From positions 5,169,501-5,233,500 of the forward strand of contig JAKSXM010000247.1 in the NCBI GenBank assembly GCA_022575985.1: 64,000 nt of DNA, given 5' to 3'. Under the pieces are notes generated by a model. The model was not told where the DNA came from, ran no database searches, and worked only from the letters and a program-made list of their open reading frames with translations. Position 1 is the stretch's first letter. The number at the start of each line of letters is the position of its first letter. Positions 35,456 through 48,356 of this stretch are shown here, one piece after another. A program made the position numbers and the translations under genes. Source of the stretch: Anagrus nilaparvatae. Its lineage: Eukaryota > Arthropoda > Insecta > Hymenoptera > Mymaridae.

Positions 35456-35637
35456 TATATTTATATTTTACTTATTTTATTTCGCTTATTTTATTTCATT
35501 ATACTTCATTTTATTAAATATTACCAAAATAAATTTCATTGCTTTTAATCAGTATTATTGTCACTAAGTTGTCGTATTTAATTTAATTTATTCGTATATT
35601 TATATATATCTTCAAAAATACAAAATTTATTTATTTA

Positions 35638-37734
35638 CTTTAGTCTTAGGCCAAAAATATAGCGTACACAGGAGTTTGACAGTCTTTGCAGTTGGTCAGT
35701 CAGTTGATTGTTAATATCAGAGTACACTACATTACAGTAGTCTAGAGGCGGTACTACTAATGTTTCTACCAGACGCTTACGTAAGGCTTGGGATTTGCAC
35801 GGTTTAATGATTCTAAGCCCATATAGTGCTCTGTTAATTTTGTTTGTTATGTTTTTAATTTGATACTGCCAAGAAAGTGTCCTGTCAAGAATAACTCCAA
35901 GACTTTTAACTTTATTAACAAACAAAACACAATAACCATTTTGACTTACTATTATTTTCCCAATGTTTAGCCCATCAAAGAGCTTTATTGTATTGGGTGA
36001 GCCAAAAATGATTGCCTGTGTCTTGCTAGTGTTCAACTTCAGGCGATTTAATACCGCCCATACTGCTATAACTTTAGCTGACTCAGAGAGCCTAAGGATA
36101 CCCTGTTGTATTTGATTGGTCGGAACCTGGACATAAATCTGCAGGTCGTCTGCATATAATAGTCTGAATGTGCTTACATCCAGGAAATCCCGAATATCAG
36201 TTTGAAATTTATCTAATATACTTGATTTCGTAAGATAGTTAACCACCTGGTCATGAGTTAGCTTCTCGAAAACCTTCGACAAAAAACTAAGCAATGCCAC
36301 AGGTCGAAAATCAGAAGACGGTGATGGGATCGAGCATATTTTAATAGCCAATATACGTGATTTTTTTCCACACAGTGGGAAAAATACCTTTTTTTAAAGA
36401 AACATTAAATAATTTGGTAAGATGGTTAGCTATGGAAGGTAATGACTTTGCAATTATGCTTTGAGGGATGCCATCATCACCTTTTGCCTGAGAGCTGAAA
36501 TGAAAGACAGCATAAATTACGTCATTGTTGGTTACTTCCTTGAAAGCAAAGCCTTCGAGGGGAGCACCATCAACAATGTTGTTAGAAATTGTGGGATCTT
36601 CAGTGGGAGAAATGGAAATGTTAGAGAGATATGCGTTAAGCTCCTCAGGAGAGAATCCATGAAGGGCATTGCTGGCTGTGCGTATTAGGCCAACTTTACG
36701 CATTTCTATCCAGAAATTCTTTCCATCATCTAAGGTGGTACATATTCTATTATGCATATAGGCACAGCTAGCAACTTCAGATTGTTCCTCATATTCATTA
36801 GCAAGACTCAGGTACTCATCTACACCCAGTTCTGTGATATCGTCTGCTGGTAGCGTCAGATTTAGATTTTAATAGGCGTAGTTCTGAGTTTATCCAAGGA
36901 TTTGGCTTTTAAGGGCCGTGATGTTTTATCAGGAGCCAGTTCATCTATTGCGTTTTGAATATTATCTGTGAGAGTCAAAAGTCCTTCATCTACATTAAAG
37001 TCATCACCCGTCGATGTGAATGTAGTCCAGTCTAGTTTTGTCAGATGAGAATTCAAGTCCTGTGATGTTATATTATTAATGGCCTTGAAAGTTATTGACA
37101 TGTCAGGAGGATCGGGATAAAATACATTGATGGTGACTGAAACAATATTATGCCTATTGGGATAGTTAGCTGATAATTTGTCTTTGCTTAGAATAGTATC
37201 ACAATTATCAACAAAGATAACATCAATCCAGGTACTTTTTTTATTAGTGTGATGTGAGTCACCAGTTTCAACCAATTTTAGTGCCAAATCTGTCATGATA
37301 TTATTTAAATACTTAGTGTCTGATTTATCCACGTCAAGCATGTCAGCATTCAGGTCCTCAATAACAACCTTATGGCTAAAGTCTGAACAGTGTGTTCTTA
37401 AAAGATTGATAAAATTTTGATCAGACCTTATGCTAACATCTGGTGGGCGATAGATTAAAGCTATAAGTGTTGGAGCAGAGTTACCCTCCCAAACAGAGCA
37501 GAAGAGAAAATCCGGTGTAAGAGGCTTGCCATTCTGCTCAGTCTTTGAAGAACATAGAATTTCAGCTTTAAAGTTTTCCTTAACGTACTTGAGAAAACCA
37601 CCACCATGTGTATTTCGGTCTTGACGTACAACACTGTAACCTGTTATGTTTATGACATGGTCACTGACATTGTAGGCGCCATTAGGCAGCACTATCCAGT
37701 GATTTAAGCAGCTGATAAATTCAAATTTCAATTT
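35638..37734 (-). pseudogene. LINE endonuclease-RT, related to the facing copy
   Basis: Reading leftward, an APE-type endonuclease spans 37,731-36,862: DHVINITGYSVVRQDRNTHG, ALIYRPPDVS, VIEDLNADMLD (normally GDFNADL, so weakened) and NRHNIVSVTI. An RT N-terminal block (36,757-36,341) has FWIEMRKVGLIRTASNALHG and AKGDDGIPQSIIAKSLP. The final block (36,351-35,638) has FRPVALLSFLSKVFEKLTHD and LTKSSILDKFQT. It then jumps straight to STFRLLYADDLQIYVQV, so about 105 residues with the first catalytic Asp are deleted. Frame changes separate the blocks. It converges tail to tail with the 34.2 kb LINE, and the two share the HDQVVNYLTKS segment. Confidence 0.85.
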
Positions 37735-38040
37735 TAAAAAATAAATTAATGAATTAATTAATTATCAGCTGATTATATCCATTTAAAATAATATGTACCA
37801 AAAAATGTAAATAATTGTAAATAATAAACTAATTAGCTTTTAAGTGTTTAAAAAATAAAAATTTAAATAAAATAGTCGTTTTCATAATTAATTAATAAAT
37901 AATTAATAATAATTCTTTTACCAATAATTTAATAATATATAAATTAATTAACCATAATAGTTTTATATCAAATAATTATGTATAAAACGTTTTTTTTATA
38001 TATTTAATTAATTAAAAAACGACTCTTTTATTAATTATAA
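37735..38040. other. AT-rich spacer between two LINEs
   Basis: Only AT-rich low-complexity sequence with many TAATTAATTA-type words is present between the 5' end of the minus-strand LINE and the truncated R1-like copy. No feature is recognised. Confidence 0.5.
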
Positions 38041-40971
38041 TTATGTGCCAGGCTGAACTTAGCGGTGCTAAATGCAGGTAACACTACAACTTTTAGAAGA
38101 CCTGGCTACAGACAGACCATCCCGGATATATCCCTAGCATCAGAAGATTTAGCTGCTAGAATTATAGATTGGCAAGTTCTGGAGGACTTCTCAGCGTTTG
38201 ACCACCAATATATCTCTTTTGAAGTGCATGACGAACGTCGACAGATACAAAGAGACGAAGCACGAAAATGTTGTGGATGGAACATCAAGCGGCTAAACCA
38301 CGAAATATTTGTGAACATGCTTAAAAGAGGAGAGACTACTATCCTGGGAAAAGCAATAAGGCCAGGAAATATTAACGACGCACAGATATTAGTCAATGAA
38401 CACGTGCTAGGACCAGAACAAACGCTGCTGAGCTTATGGCAGAGCATAAGCAGGTTAAGAAAAACCTGAGACTGGCTGTTAGGAGAAGCAAGAGAGCATG
38501 CAAGATAGCTTTGTGTAATGAGGTGGACAATGACCCATGGGGTCTTGGTTACAAAATAGTCACCAAGAGAATTGGGGCTCTTTCCGCAAGTGGCATTATG
38601 AACGAAGAGGAGGTTGACCGTATAGTTAACGGACTTTTTCCTACCCACCCTGAGAGGGAGAAAGAGGATGACTTAGAGGAGTATGACGAGGAGGATATCC
38701 CCGAATTCACCGTGTAGGAGCTTGTAACAGCAGTAGACTCGCTCAAAAACGGAAAGGCACCTGGGCCTGATGGAATAACCACTGAGATTCTGAAGATAGC
38801 CGTACACGAGTGTCCACAGCTTATTCTGTGCATGTACAATACCTGTGCACGAGCGGGCGTCTTCAGCAAACTCTGGAAAAGAGCCAGACTAGTCCTAATC
38901 AGCAAGGGTAAAGGGGCCCCTAGGCTGTTAAACTATTGGCGTCCTCTAGGATTGCTGGACACAGCCGGAAAAAATTAAGAAAAGATACTGCAACCACGGA
39001 TACTGAGGGCTGTAGAAACTGCAGGAGACCTTTCTCCCCGACAATACGAGTTCCGCCGAGGGAAGTCAACTATCGATGCCATAAACAGCATCACCCGTGT
39101 CATTAAGAATGAACGTACAGGCAATCACTACTCTAGAAAAATCACGCTAATAGTGACATTAGATGTAAAGAATGCCTTTAATTCAGCAAGGTGGAGTGAT
39201 TTTATGGAGGGGCTAAGGAACTTCCAGGTGCCAAAATATCTGCGAAGAATCATCAGCAGTTACCTGAGCGATAGAGAAATAATATTTGAAACTGCGCAAG
39301 GAACAAGTTTGAGGAGAGTAACTGCAGGAGCAGTCCAAGGATCGGTCCTCAGGCCGGATCTATGGAACATCATGTACGACCAGGTACTTAGGCTCCCAAT
39401 GCCGGAGGATACATTTAACGTCGGGTATGCTGACGATCTGGTTATAGTTATCCAGGCAAAAGATGTACAAATTGTCGTGGAGAAACTGAACCAGGCAATG
39501 CAAGGTGTCAACTACTGGATGGAAGACCACGGTCTAAATCTTTTCGCGACGGCGAAAACTGAGATTGTCCTATTCACCCGTAAACATATTGAGACCATCA
39601 TCCCAATATGTATTGGGGAGGATAAGATAGAAATGAAGGATTACTTAAAGTACTAAGTACGAAGCTGACGTTTAAGGCACAGATTCTGAGAAGCACGGAG
39701 AAGGCTAACAGGCTCACTGCTGCGCTAAGCAGGCTCATGAGAAATACATGTGGACCTAAGACTGGAAAGCGCAGGCTTCTTATGTCAGTTACCCACTCAA
39801 TACTCCTGTATGGTGCAGAAGTATGGGCTGGTCGCATAAAGATGGTCAGCTATGCGTCTAAGCTTACGAATGTCTAGAGGCAAGGAGCCCTACAAATCAC
39901 CTGTGCCTATCGCACACTGTCCTTGGAGGCAGCTCTAGTTATCGCTGGGGTAATCCGTATAGATCTGCTGGCTCTTGAGAGACAGTATATTTATCTAAAC
40001 AAAGAGAGGGAAGGGATTGACCGTGCAAGGGCTACTTCGCGCCAGATCAGCCTAAGCAAATGGCAAGAACTTTGGACCGACTACGCGGAGAGCAAATGGA
40101 CCAAGAGATTGATAGGAGAGATATCACCTTGGATAAATAGAGGGCATGGGGACATTAATTATTTTTTTACCCTATTCCTAAGCGGACATGGACATTTTTG
40201 CTCCTACCTCTTTCGGATCCAGAAGATGAATAGTGCTGAATGTATATACTGTCCTGGCAAAGACGACACGCCGGAACACACATTCTTCAAATGCGATAGG
40301 TGGGCTGATAAAAAGTTTCGATTAGAAGCTAACATCGGTCAAATCACACCTGAAAATGTGGTTGTCCTGATGCTTCGAAATGAATAAGTATGTCCGAAAT
40401 CAGCCAGTATGTGGAGCACATACTCCGCACCAAAAAACCTGAAGTCCAAGGTATAGGCTAATATTGAGACGTACTGCGGTTTATCCAGATGACTGCAGGT
40501 ATTGCACTAACATACAATCATTCCTGCACTTAATTTTAATACCGCAATCACTCGAAGATGGTAGGATAATTATTATTTATTTATTTAATTATTTATATAT
40601 TTATATATTTATTTATTACCTTCTCTTTTGACGATAATAGGAAATGACTTATATTTCAACTAACATATATTTTATTGAAGATGACAGCATGAAAAACGGA
40701 ATTTTAATCAGATGGAACGACGGAGTCCTGAACCAGACTGGCAAGTCATTGGACGCAAGTCAAAAGATGGAGTTTACGACTAGAACTAAATGGCCTTGAA
40801 CCTGTCCTGAAGTAATGTGAAAACGGTTCCAGGATAGGCTTGCATAAGGTAGGAAGGGAGTGGAGTTTTAGTGGGTAAAGGCAAACTAAGTTGAGTCCCA
40901 CATACCTGTCAGTCCGGATGCTGAACAGTATGCGTAACGCATTTTTCCACTTCCTACGCAAAAAAAAAAAA
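38041..40971 (+). pseudogene. Second R1-like LINE, 5' truncated, with poly(A)
   Basis: Starts within the endonuclease (NAGNTTTFRRPGYRQTIPDI, then DHQYISFEVHD), followed by DPWGLGYKIVTKRIGALS. After a stop at about 38,715 the RT continues: NGKAPGPDGITTEILKIAV, SKGKGAPRLLNYWRPLGLL, LIVTLDVKNAFNSARWSDF (first Asp), GAVQGSVLRPDLWNIMYDQ and VGYADDLVIVIQ (DD). Frame changes lie near 38,450 and 39,650, and further stops near 38,975 and 39,875. The end (39,923-40,387) has the CCHC finger CIYCPGKDDTPEHTFFKC typical of R1 ORF2. The 3' untranslated part, with GAGTCCCACATA and an A-run at 40,960-40,971, resembles that of the 55-56 kb copy. It differs from the other two copies by many residues, so it is a separate family. 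Confidence 0.85.
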
Positions 40972-43900
40972 TTAATAGAGTCATTCTCTGTCAGAAAAGA
41001 AAAACCTTCCAGGTCGGGTCGCTGAAACCGACTAAAAACATTTTTTTGCCAATTACCTATCCAAAATGGACTATGTCCCCAAATTTTAGCCCTTAATATG
41101 GAAAAATAAGCCCAGGGCGAATTTTTGAAAAAAAAACGCGTTTTCATCTTTTCTCAACCACCCATTCTTCTTTTATATGCCATTCCTCCTAGAAATTATT
41201 AAAAATAATGAGAAAAGAGGTACTATAGTAAAATTTCCTCAGGAATCCATTCCTGCCATTAGTTTTGAAAAATTCCTACATGGGGAGCCGCAAAATCGAT
41301 AAATTCACAGGGTATTTTACGGAAGCTACAGAAAAATTATTAATCCGAGTTTATATTAAGCTTCTCAGAAAAAGCGTGTTTTTATATATATTTTCGGATG
41401 CCATATCAACCTAGATGCGATCGAACTTCCTACACCCTAAAATAATCAAAAAATCGTGAATTTTCCTCAATTTTTCTTATTTTTTTTCATTTTTTTGAAT
41501 TTTCCCGCTCTAAATGACTCCGAATGATATAAATAAGTTAAGATTCGGATTCACAGGGAAATTTTACATACTTTCCTTATTTAAATAATTTTTAGGCTTT
41601 AATGTAAACGATCTTAAACCAAATGCTTTCAACACAAAAGTCGGATTTTCATCGTTTTTCAACAATTTTTTTGAATTTTCCCGCGCTAAAAGATCTAATA
41701 AGAGTCAAATAAGTTCAGATTTGGTTTCTCCAGGAAATTTCATATAACTTATATTCTATGAAAATCTTTAGGCTTTAGTATAAACGAGTTTATTACAATT
41801 CATTTCAAAATTTTGATTTTTTTTTTTACATTTTTTTGTATTTTTGCGGTAACTCTAACAAAAATAACCATGTAGTACTACTCTCTGGCTCAAAGAGTTA
41901 GATTTCCCTAAATCAAGGAACTTTCTTAATTACCTGGGGGTTTTCGAGGTTGTGAAAATCATTTTCATGAATGAAAATTTTAATTTTTTCGCCCTAGCAT
42001 TTTTTCCAGTTTTAAAAGATGGCAGACTTTATAACATGTCAGAATTAGCTTTTTACATTGCTTGAAGATTTTCGAGGTCGAAAAAACGTTTTTATTAATG
42101 AAATTTTTCATTATTTGGCCCCAACACTTTTTCCGATTTTCTAATATGGCGGAACAAAAAACATGAAGAGGAACTTTCTATATTTCCTGGGGATTCCCGA
42201 GCTTAAGAAAGACGTTTTGAATTATGAAATTATTTTTACCCTAGCATATTTCATTCATAAAAACGCTTATCTTGACCTGGAAAACCTCTAGGTTATATAA
42301 AAATATCTACTTTTCATGTTTTTTGGTCCACCATATTGAAAAATCAGAAAATTGTTTTGAATGAAAAATTAAAACTTACGCCTCCAGGATTACGACTCCA
42401 GAGAGTTAATACCCTGATTTAGGGAGTTATAACTCTCTGAGCCAGAGATTAGTACTACATGGTTATTTTTGTTAGAGTTACCGCAAAAATACAAAAAAAT
42501 GTAAAAAAAAAAATCAAAATTTTGAAATGCATTGTAATAAACTCGTTTATACTAAAGCCTAAAGATTTTCGTAGAATAGAAGTTATATGAAATTTCCTGG
42601 AGAAACCAAATCTGAACTTATTTGAGTCTTATTAGGTCTTTTAGCGCGGGAAAATTCAAAAAAATTGTTGAAAAACGATGAAAATCCGACTTTTGTGTTG
42701 ATACAGCAGATCTGGAGCCAATTAACAATCTCCAGATCTCGTCAGATTATTTAATTTTAGAGGGCATGTCCCTATTTAAGCCCTCTGGGACTTCTGGTCT
42801 ACTTGATTCTACTTCTGCATTTTTTTCCTTTTATTAAATTTTTGTGTTTTCTTTTACTTACCTAAGATGCTGTTCCTTATTGCAGGCTGACCTCCGGGAG
42901 TAAAAAGTAAAAAAAAAATAAATATACACAAGATTTGAACTTTTAAACAAATTTATTTTCAAATAAAACAGACAAAACTGAAGCTAATAAACGCGAGGCG
43001 TGATGATGCGTCTTGAGTCCCAAAAACTAGTGTGTAGGCCAGCCAAAAGACTGGCCTACTAGCCGTGAATCCAAAGTTGGACTGTGTTGTGGGCCTCTTT
43101 TGAGGCCCGATATATACTAATTCTATTCGTGGGGGAGGTTGAACAGCTGTCGAAAATTTGTCATTGCCTGTGTGGACCGTGAGATCGGAATGTAATTAAT
43201 ATTATTTATTCATTACGCAATGACATGAATTCGACGACTGATCAAATCCCTTCAATAGATTTCGCAACTTGGACACTAAAATATCGAGTCCCGTTAGCTT
43301 TAACGACTCTTTTTGATTTCACTTCTTTGGAAGTCGTAAAATCAAAAAGAAATAAAATAATAAAATAATAATTTTGAATTTTAATTATGGGAATGAAAGA
43401 AATGCGAAAAAAAATGTATACCGCACATGTATTGTGGGGTCAAGGTGACAAAAAAAAAATAAATTTTAAAACGGGCGCATTTCACCATCACAGTGTTGAA
43501 AGCATTTGGTTTGAGATCGTTTACATTAAAGCCTAAAAATTATTTAAATAAGGAAAGTATGTAAAATTTCCCTGGGAATCCGAATCTTAACTTATTTATA
43601 TCATTCGGAGTCATTTAGAGCGGGAAAATTCAAAAAATTGAAAAAAAATGAAAAAAATTGAGGAAAATTCACGATTTTTTGATTATTTTAGGGTCTAGGA
43701 AGTTCGATCGCATCTAGGTTGATATGGCATCCGAAAATATATATAAAAACACGCTTTTTCTGAGAAGCTTAATAAAAAACTCGGATATATAATTTTTCTG
43801 TAGCTTCCGTAAATACCCTGTGAATTTATGGATTTTGCGGCTCCCCGTGTAGGAATTTTTCAAAACTAATTACCTCTTTTCTCATTATTTTTAATATTTT

Positions 43901-44128
43901 CTAGGAGGAATGGCATATAAAAGAAGAATGGGTGGCTGAGAAATGATGAAAAAGCCTTTTTTTTCAAAAATTCGCCCTGGGCTTATTTTTCCATATTAAG
44001 GGCTAAAATTTGGGGACATAGTCCATTTTAAATAGGTAATTGGCAAAAAAATGTTTTTAGTCGGTTTCAGCGACCCGACCTGGAAGGTTTTGCTTTTCTG
44101 ACAGAGAATGACTCAATTAATAATTATA
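40972..44128. mobile_element. Large foldback element, interrupted by a solo LTR
   Basis: TAGAGTCATTCTCTGTCAG at the left edge is mirrored by CTGACAGAGAATGACTCAA near 44,100-44,118. The arms match along almost the whole of 40,972-41,925 against 42,408-42,698 plus 43,497-44,128. Landmarks are CGACCCGACCTGGAAGG, AATTCGCCCTGGGCTTA, TAGGTTGATATGGCATCCG and CTCTGAGCCAGAG. The loop (41,926-42,407) contains the ATGGCGG-type repeat also found at 3.6-4.1 kb. Without the insertion the element is about 2.36 kb. It encodes nothing recognisable. The left edge abuts the poly(A) of the R1-like LINE. Confidence 0.8.
42699..43492. mobile_element. Solo LTR nested in the foldback
   Basis: The left arm preserves the uninterrupted sequence: complement of 41,620-41,650, with CTTTTGTGTTGAAAGCATTT. 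In the right arm this is split. GTGT at 42,695-42,698 is followed by TGATACAGCAGATCTGG, and after ATTTCACCATCACA the flank resumes with GTGTTGAAAGC at 43,493. So 794 bp starting TG and ending CA are bounded by a 4-bp GTGT duplication, as expected for a gypsy-type solo LTR. Inside are AATAAA signals and inverted words such as GGCCTCTTTTGAGGCC. No internal retrotransposon sequence is present. Confidence 0.82.
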
Positions 44129-44295
44129 AAAAATTATCATAAACAATTTAAATATAGTAAGTAAGGTAATTAAAGAAAGTCAAACTTTCATGTAATATAT
44201 AAAAAAATATTGTAATGGAATATTCTATGAAAATGTATATAATACCATAGAACATTCCAGAAGGTTCTAGAAGGAAATTCGCAAGTAAAATCTTT

Positions 44296-47195
44296 TTGCA
44301 ATTGGTAGAAAAAATCGAGAAAATCAATTTAAATAAATCAACAGAAAATTTATCAACTTGTTCTGAAATTCCAATACCAACTTATGGAGGAGCAATACCA
44401 AAAATAAAACCACCAGTGTTTAGTGGTGAACTAACAGAAAAACCACTACACTTCTTATCTGATCTAAAAAAATATGTAAATGCTTAAAATGGTAGCGACT
44501 CTAATAATATAAAAACACTAATCAGCCAATGTTTAACTAAATATGCAAAGACTTGGTTCTATCTAGTAGAAAAAGAAATTAATAGTTATGAGAAGTTTGA
44601 AGAACTCTTTAAAAAAAGATTTTGGAATATTTCGGTTCAAGATGGTCTAAGAAGAACTTTAGCTGCAGGGGCGTACATAGGAGGCGGAAACCTTTCAAGG
44701 GTTAATTACGCAACAAGACTTTTTTGTATAGCCGAAGATTTAAAAATAGCCCAAGATGAACGAACAATAATACACACCACTCTGCAGCAATTTCCTTTAG
44801 ATGTGAGGCGACTTGTCAGGTATCAAAAAATATATAATAGAGATGATTTTTTGGAGATATTACAGCAATATGATGATGACAATCAATTCTTAAAAATTAA
44901 TAAAAAATCTCCAGAAAAATCTCCATAAGAGAAGAGAAAATAACAGACAAAATTTTAATAGTCCTAGAAATTACGAAAATAGAAATTTTAATCAAAATCG
45001 TAATAATAACAATAGTAATAATTATAATCAGAACAATTATAGAAATAGTGGAAATAATGGCAATCAACAATATACCCCAAAACGGAGTAATAATTAACAA
45101 TATAACTCAAATCAAGCAAATGGTAGCAGAGAAAATGAAAATTCAACAAATACTAATAATTACCAAAATTCTAATCAAGTTGGATCATCTTACAATTTAC
45201 GATCTGGCTCTCAAAATCAACAATCTCAAAATCACAGGCCGTGTATATGTTTTTTGTGTAGTAGCTTTCGGGTTATCATGCGCTACCAGTGCATTATTAA
45301 GAGCTCTCGAAAAAGTACTCAAGGTCGTTCGGGAATTTACATTAAACTTTATCGATGATCTTTCTGTATTATCAGGAACTTTTGATGAACATATCTAACA
45401 TTTAGACTTAATTTTTAAAACATTAATAAAACATAATATAACATTAAATTTTAGTAAATGTAAATTTTTAAGAAAAGAAGTAAAATTTTTAAGCTTTATT
45501 TTATCGGAAAAAGGATTAAGTGAGGATCCCGATAAGTCAAAAAAAAATCAGGGAATATAAGAGGCCTAAAAACGTAAAACAGCTTCAAGCATATTTAGGA
45601 ACGATTAATTTTTATTCTAAATTTTCATAACAATACGCGAAACAAACGTACCCTCTTTATCAGTTATTAAAAAAAGATGCAAAGTTCAAATGGACTCCTG
45701 AGTTAAATGAGGCCTTTGAACGTACAAAAAAATTATTTATTCAATAAAGAACTTTAGCCTTTCCTGACCTTGAAAAAGATTATTATTTAACGGTCGATTC
45801 GTCGTGCCATTCAATCGCTGGTATACTTAGCCAATATGACGACGACGGCGTAGAAAAAATAATAACAATAGTTTCGCGCACTCTTAAGGGATGCGAGTTA
45901 GCTTGTACGGTCTCGGAATGGGAACTTTTGAGCATTGAGTTCTGTATGAGAAAATTATACACTTATTTATACAGATCAAAAGTAATAATAAGATGCGATC
46001 ATAAAGCAATATCGTTTATGAATAAAGTAAAATATACAACAAATCGTATTTTAAGATGGCTAATGTGCATCAATGATTTTAATTATATAGTACATTACAT
46101 TAAAGGTAGCAAAAATATAGCCGCAGACGCGTTTTCACAAGCGTATGACGAGGCGTATATTTATGAAAGAAATAACGAAATTGGCATAAATACTGTAATT
46201 AAAAATACGGAAAACAAACAATTAATTAATAAATTAAAAAATATAAAAAATTTGCAACAAAATGATAAGGATATTTCGTCAATAATTGAAAAGCTAACAG
46301 ACGGGATCGATCATAAAATTATTAAAAACTACGTAATAGAAAATAATATCTTGATGAAAAAAATGAATGAAAATAAATATAATGTCGTTATAAATAAAGA
46401 ACTATTAACAGATTTAGTAAATCAGCTGCATACCTAAATTACCTAAAAGTAGAGGGGGATGCCGGTATATATTTACTTGCATCGACGTTTTTTCAGTTTA
46501 CGTGCGGCTTTATGCAATAAAAAAGGCTAACGCTGACACAATTCTAAATAAAATTTTTAACCATTTTATACCCACCTAAGGCCCCATAGAGTCAATAATA
46601 TGTGATAATAGTACTCAGTTCTGTTCTAAAAAATTTAATGATAAATTAACAAAAAATAAAATAAAATTATATCATTCACCCTATTATACACCTTCAAATA
46701 ATTTAATTGAACGCCAACATAAAGAGATGAGTAAATTTTTTAGGATTTTATGCAAAAATAGTCATGCTGGCTGGGCTTGTAAAATTGATATCATAAAAAA
46801 TATTATAAATCAAACCTATCATAGTACTACAGAATTTTGTCCTATAGAAATATTTTTAAATCAGTCACCTGATAGGATATGGAAAAAATACATAAATTCT
46901 AATACATTAACAAATAATGAAATCAGAAAACGTTAAAAAAAAACAGAAAAAGGGCTAATCAATAAAAATATAGAAATAAAAAGCTACAATGTAGGTGATC
47001 TTGTAACTATAAGGGCAATAAATCAGTCAGATGCATTTCGAGGTATAATCTCTAAATTTTGCACTATCTTTTACGGTCCATTTAGAATAAAACAATCTAT
47101 TGGAGACTATTCATATATACTTGAGGACTTTGATGGTATAGAAAAGCTCGGCAAACACAACTTTAAAGACTTAAGAAAGTATTATAAAGAATAGA
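44296..47195 (+). pseudogene. Gypsy gag-pol remnant
   Basis: Gag (44,296-44,928) has IPKIKPPVFSGELTEKPLHF, one in-frame TAA at 44,485, then TWFYLVEKEINSYEKFEELF and PLDVRRLVRYQKIYN. A frame change leads to an Asn-rich tail (to about 45,235). Pol begins abruptly in RT with VAFGLSCATSALLRALEKVL and LNFIDDLSVLSGTFDEH (DD), then LNFSKCKFLRKEVKFLSF, so protease and the RT fingers are deleted. RNase H (45,780-46,145): YYLTVDSSCHSIAGILSQYD, IIRCDHKAISFMNKVKY and HYIKGSKNIAADAFSQ. Integrase (46,440-47,195): FTCIDVFSVYVRLYAI, IICDNSTQFCSKKF and NLIERQHKEM (D, D, E), then VGDLVTIRA and a KLGKHNFKDLR end. Several stops and frame changes are present. It is clearly Ty3/gypsy order. Confidence 0.87.
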
Positions 47196-47214
47196 AATAA
47201 TAATAATAAAATAA

Positions 47215-47412
47215 TAAAAAAGGGGGATTTGTAGATCAACCTATGTTAAAATCAACACATTTAAGAAAAGATGTATAAAATTTGTGTAATATGACCATAA
47301 ATGGAATTTAAATAAAATATACTTTAAACACATACATAAAATTCAATTCTATCATAAAATTTAATTTTAAAAATTGATACAGTTTAATGACAGTTCGTCA
47401 ATAGCTAACACA
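47215..47412 (+). repeat. Polypurine tract and probable gypsy 3' LTR
   Basis: AAAAAAGGGGGATT (47,216-47,229) lies 20 bp after the integrase stop. TGTAGATCAACC begins at 47,230, as expected for an LTR start. An AATAAAATA signal occurs at about 47,310. The LTR end is uncertain; CACAACA near 47,413 is one candidate. No 5' LTR copy was found upstream of the gag, so length cannot be checked. Confidence 0.6.
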
Positions 47413-47452
47413 ACAGTTTGAATTACAAAGCAAGCTTAAACTGATATTCAAA

Positions 47453-48356
47453 ATGTATAGATTAGCAAATTTATCTAATGCGGGGATACAATGTTCTATC
47501 AAATATGATTATAAAAGTGAAAAGGTGATATCAACATTTAATTGTGCAGTGCAGGCGAAACCTAATCCTGATGATAGCTTGTGCTATAGAGTGAAAAATT
47601 CACCAGATTTAGAAGCGGAAATATCCACGCTGTTCGAAAGATACATCGAAATAGGCAATGATAGAAATTCATATGATAAAATGATTCAGTTACCAATACC
47701 AAAAGCTCCAATTCAGTGTTCTAAAAGAATCCAATGTTTCGTCCAAAGCGATGTTAAAAAACAGCCAGTTAAATTTTATGAGGATAGGTGAAAAATGGTA
47801 ACTGTTGAAATAACCAAAATTGATGGCAGTGCCTGCAAAAGGAATGTAAACCTGGAAATTAAAATTTCAGATAAAGAAAAAAAAATGCCCAACTTGATCG
47901 AGGTGTACAATAATAAAAAATTAAGCGTTATTCTTGATCGAAAAGCTAGAGTTAATGCACGTGAAGGGGTGCGTAGTGTCCAAGAAGAAGAAGCAAAAGA
48001 AAGAAAAAGGAAAATAACAGAGAACAGCCTTGATATGAATATATTATCTAAGAAAATAGTTCAAGAATATGATCCACGTGAAGAAGAAATTAAATTTTTG
48101 CAAAGAAGAAATGACGCGAAAAAATTGGAATTACAAAGAATAAAAAATGAAATATAATATTAATAATTGTAATAATAATAAAAAATTAAATAATAAACCG
48201 AAAATAATAAGAAATAAAATTGTAAATATAGATTTGGAATTTGTATTAAAAAACGGAAAAAATTGTATAAAATTCACGCATAAAAAAGTAAAATTCTCTG
48301 TAAAAAATCTCAAGTTCAAACAGTCAAGTACGAATATATACGACAGGAACGTATAA
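47453..48356 (+). CDS. Unrecognised ORF set split by one in-frame TGA
   Basis: I do not recognise this protein. From ATG 47,453, 112 codons (MYRLANLSNAGIQCSIKYDY...) end at a TGA at 47,789. Four codons on in the same frame ATG 47,795 opens another 120 codons (MVTVEITKIDGSACKRNVN...), giving about 235 codons interrupted by one stop. The first part has spaced cysteines and a Pro/Ile segment (QLPIPKAPIQCSKRIQCFV). The second ends in a charged, probably coiled-coil region (VREGVR-like, EEEAKERKRKIT and EEEIKFLQRRNDAKKLELQ). A third frame (48,147-48,356, Lys/Asn-rich, 69 codons) overlaps its last codons. The set lies directly after the gypsy LTR, so it could be a later ORF of a related element, or unrelated. 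No membrane segment or signal peptide is evident. Confidence 0.45.
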
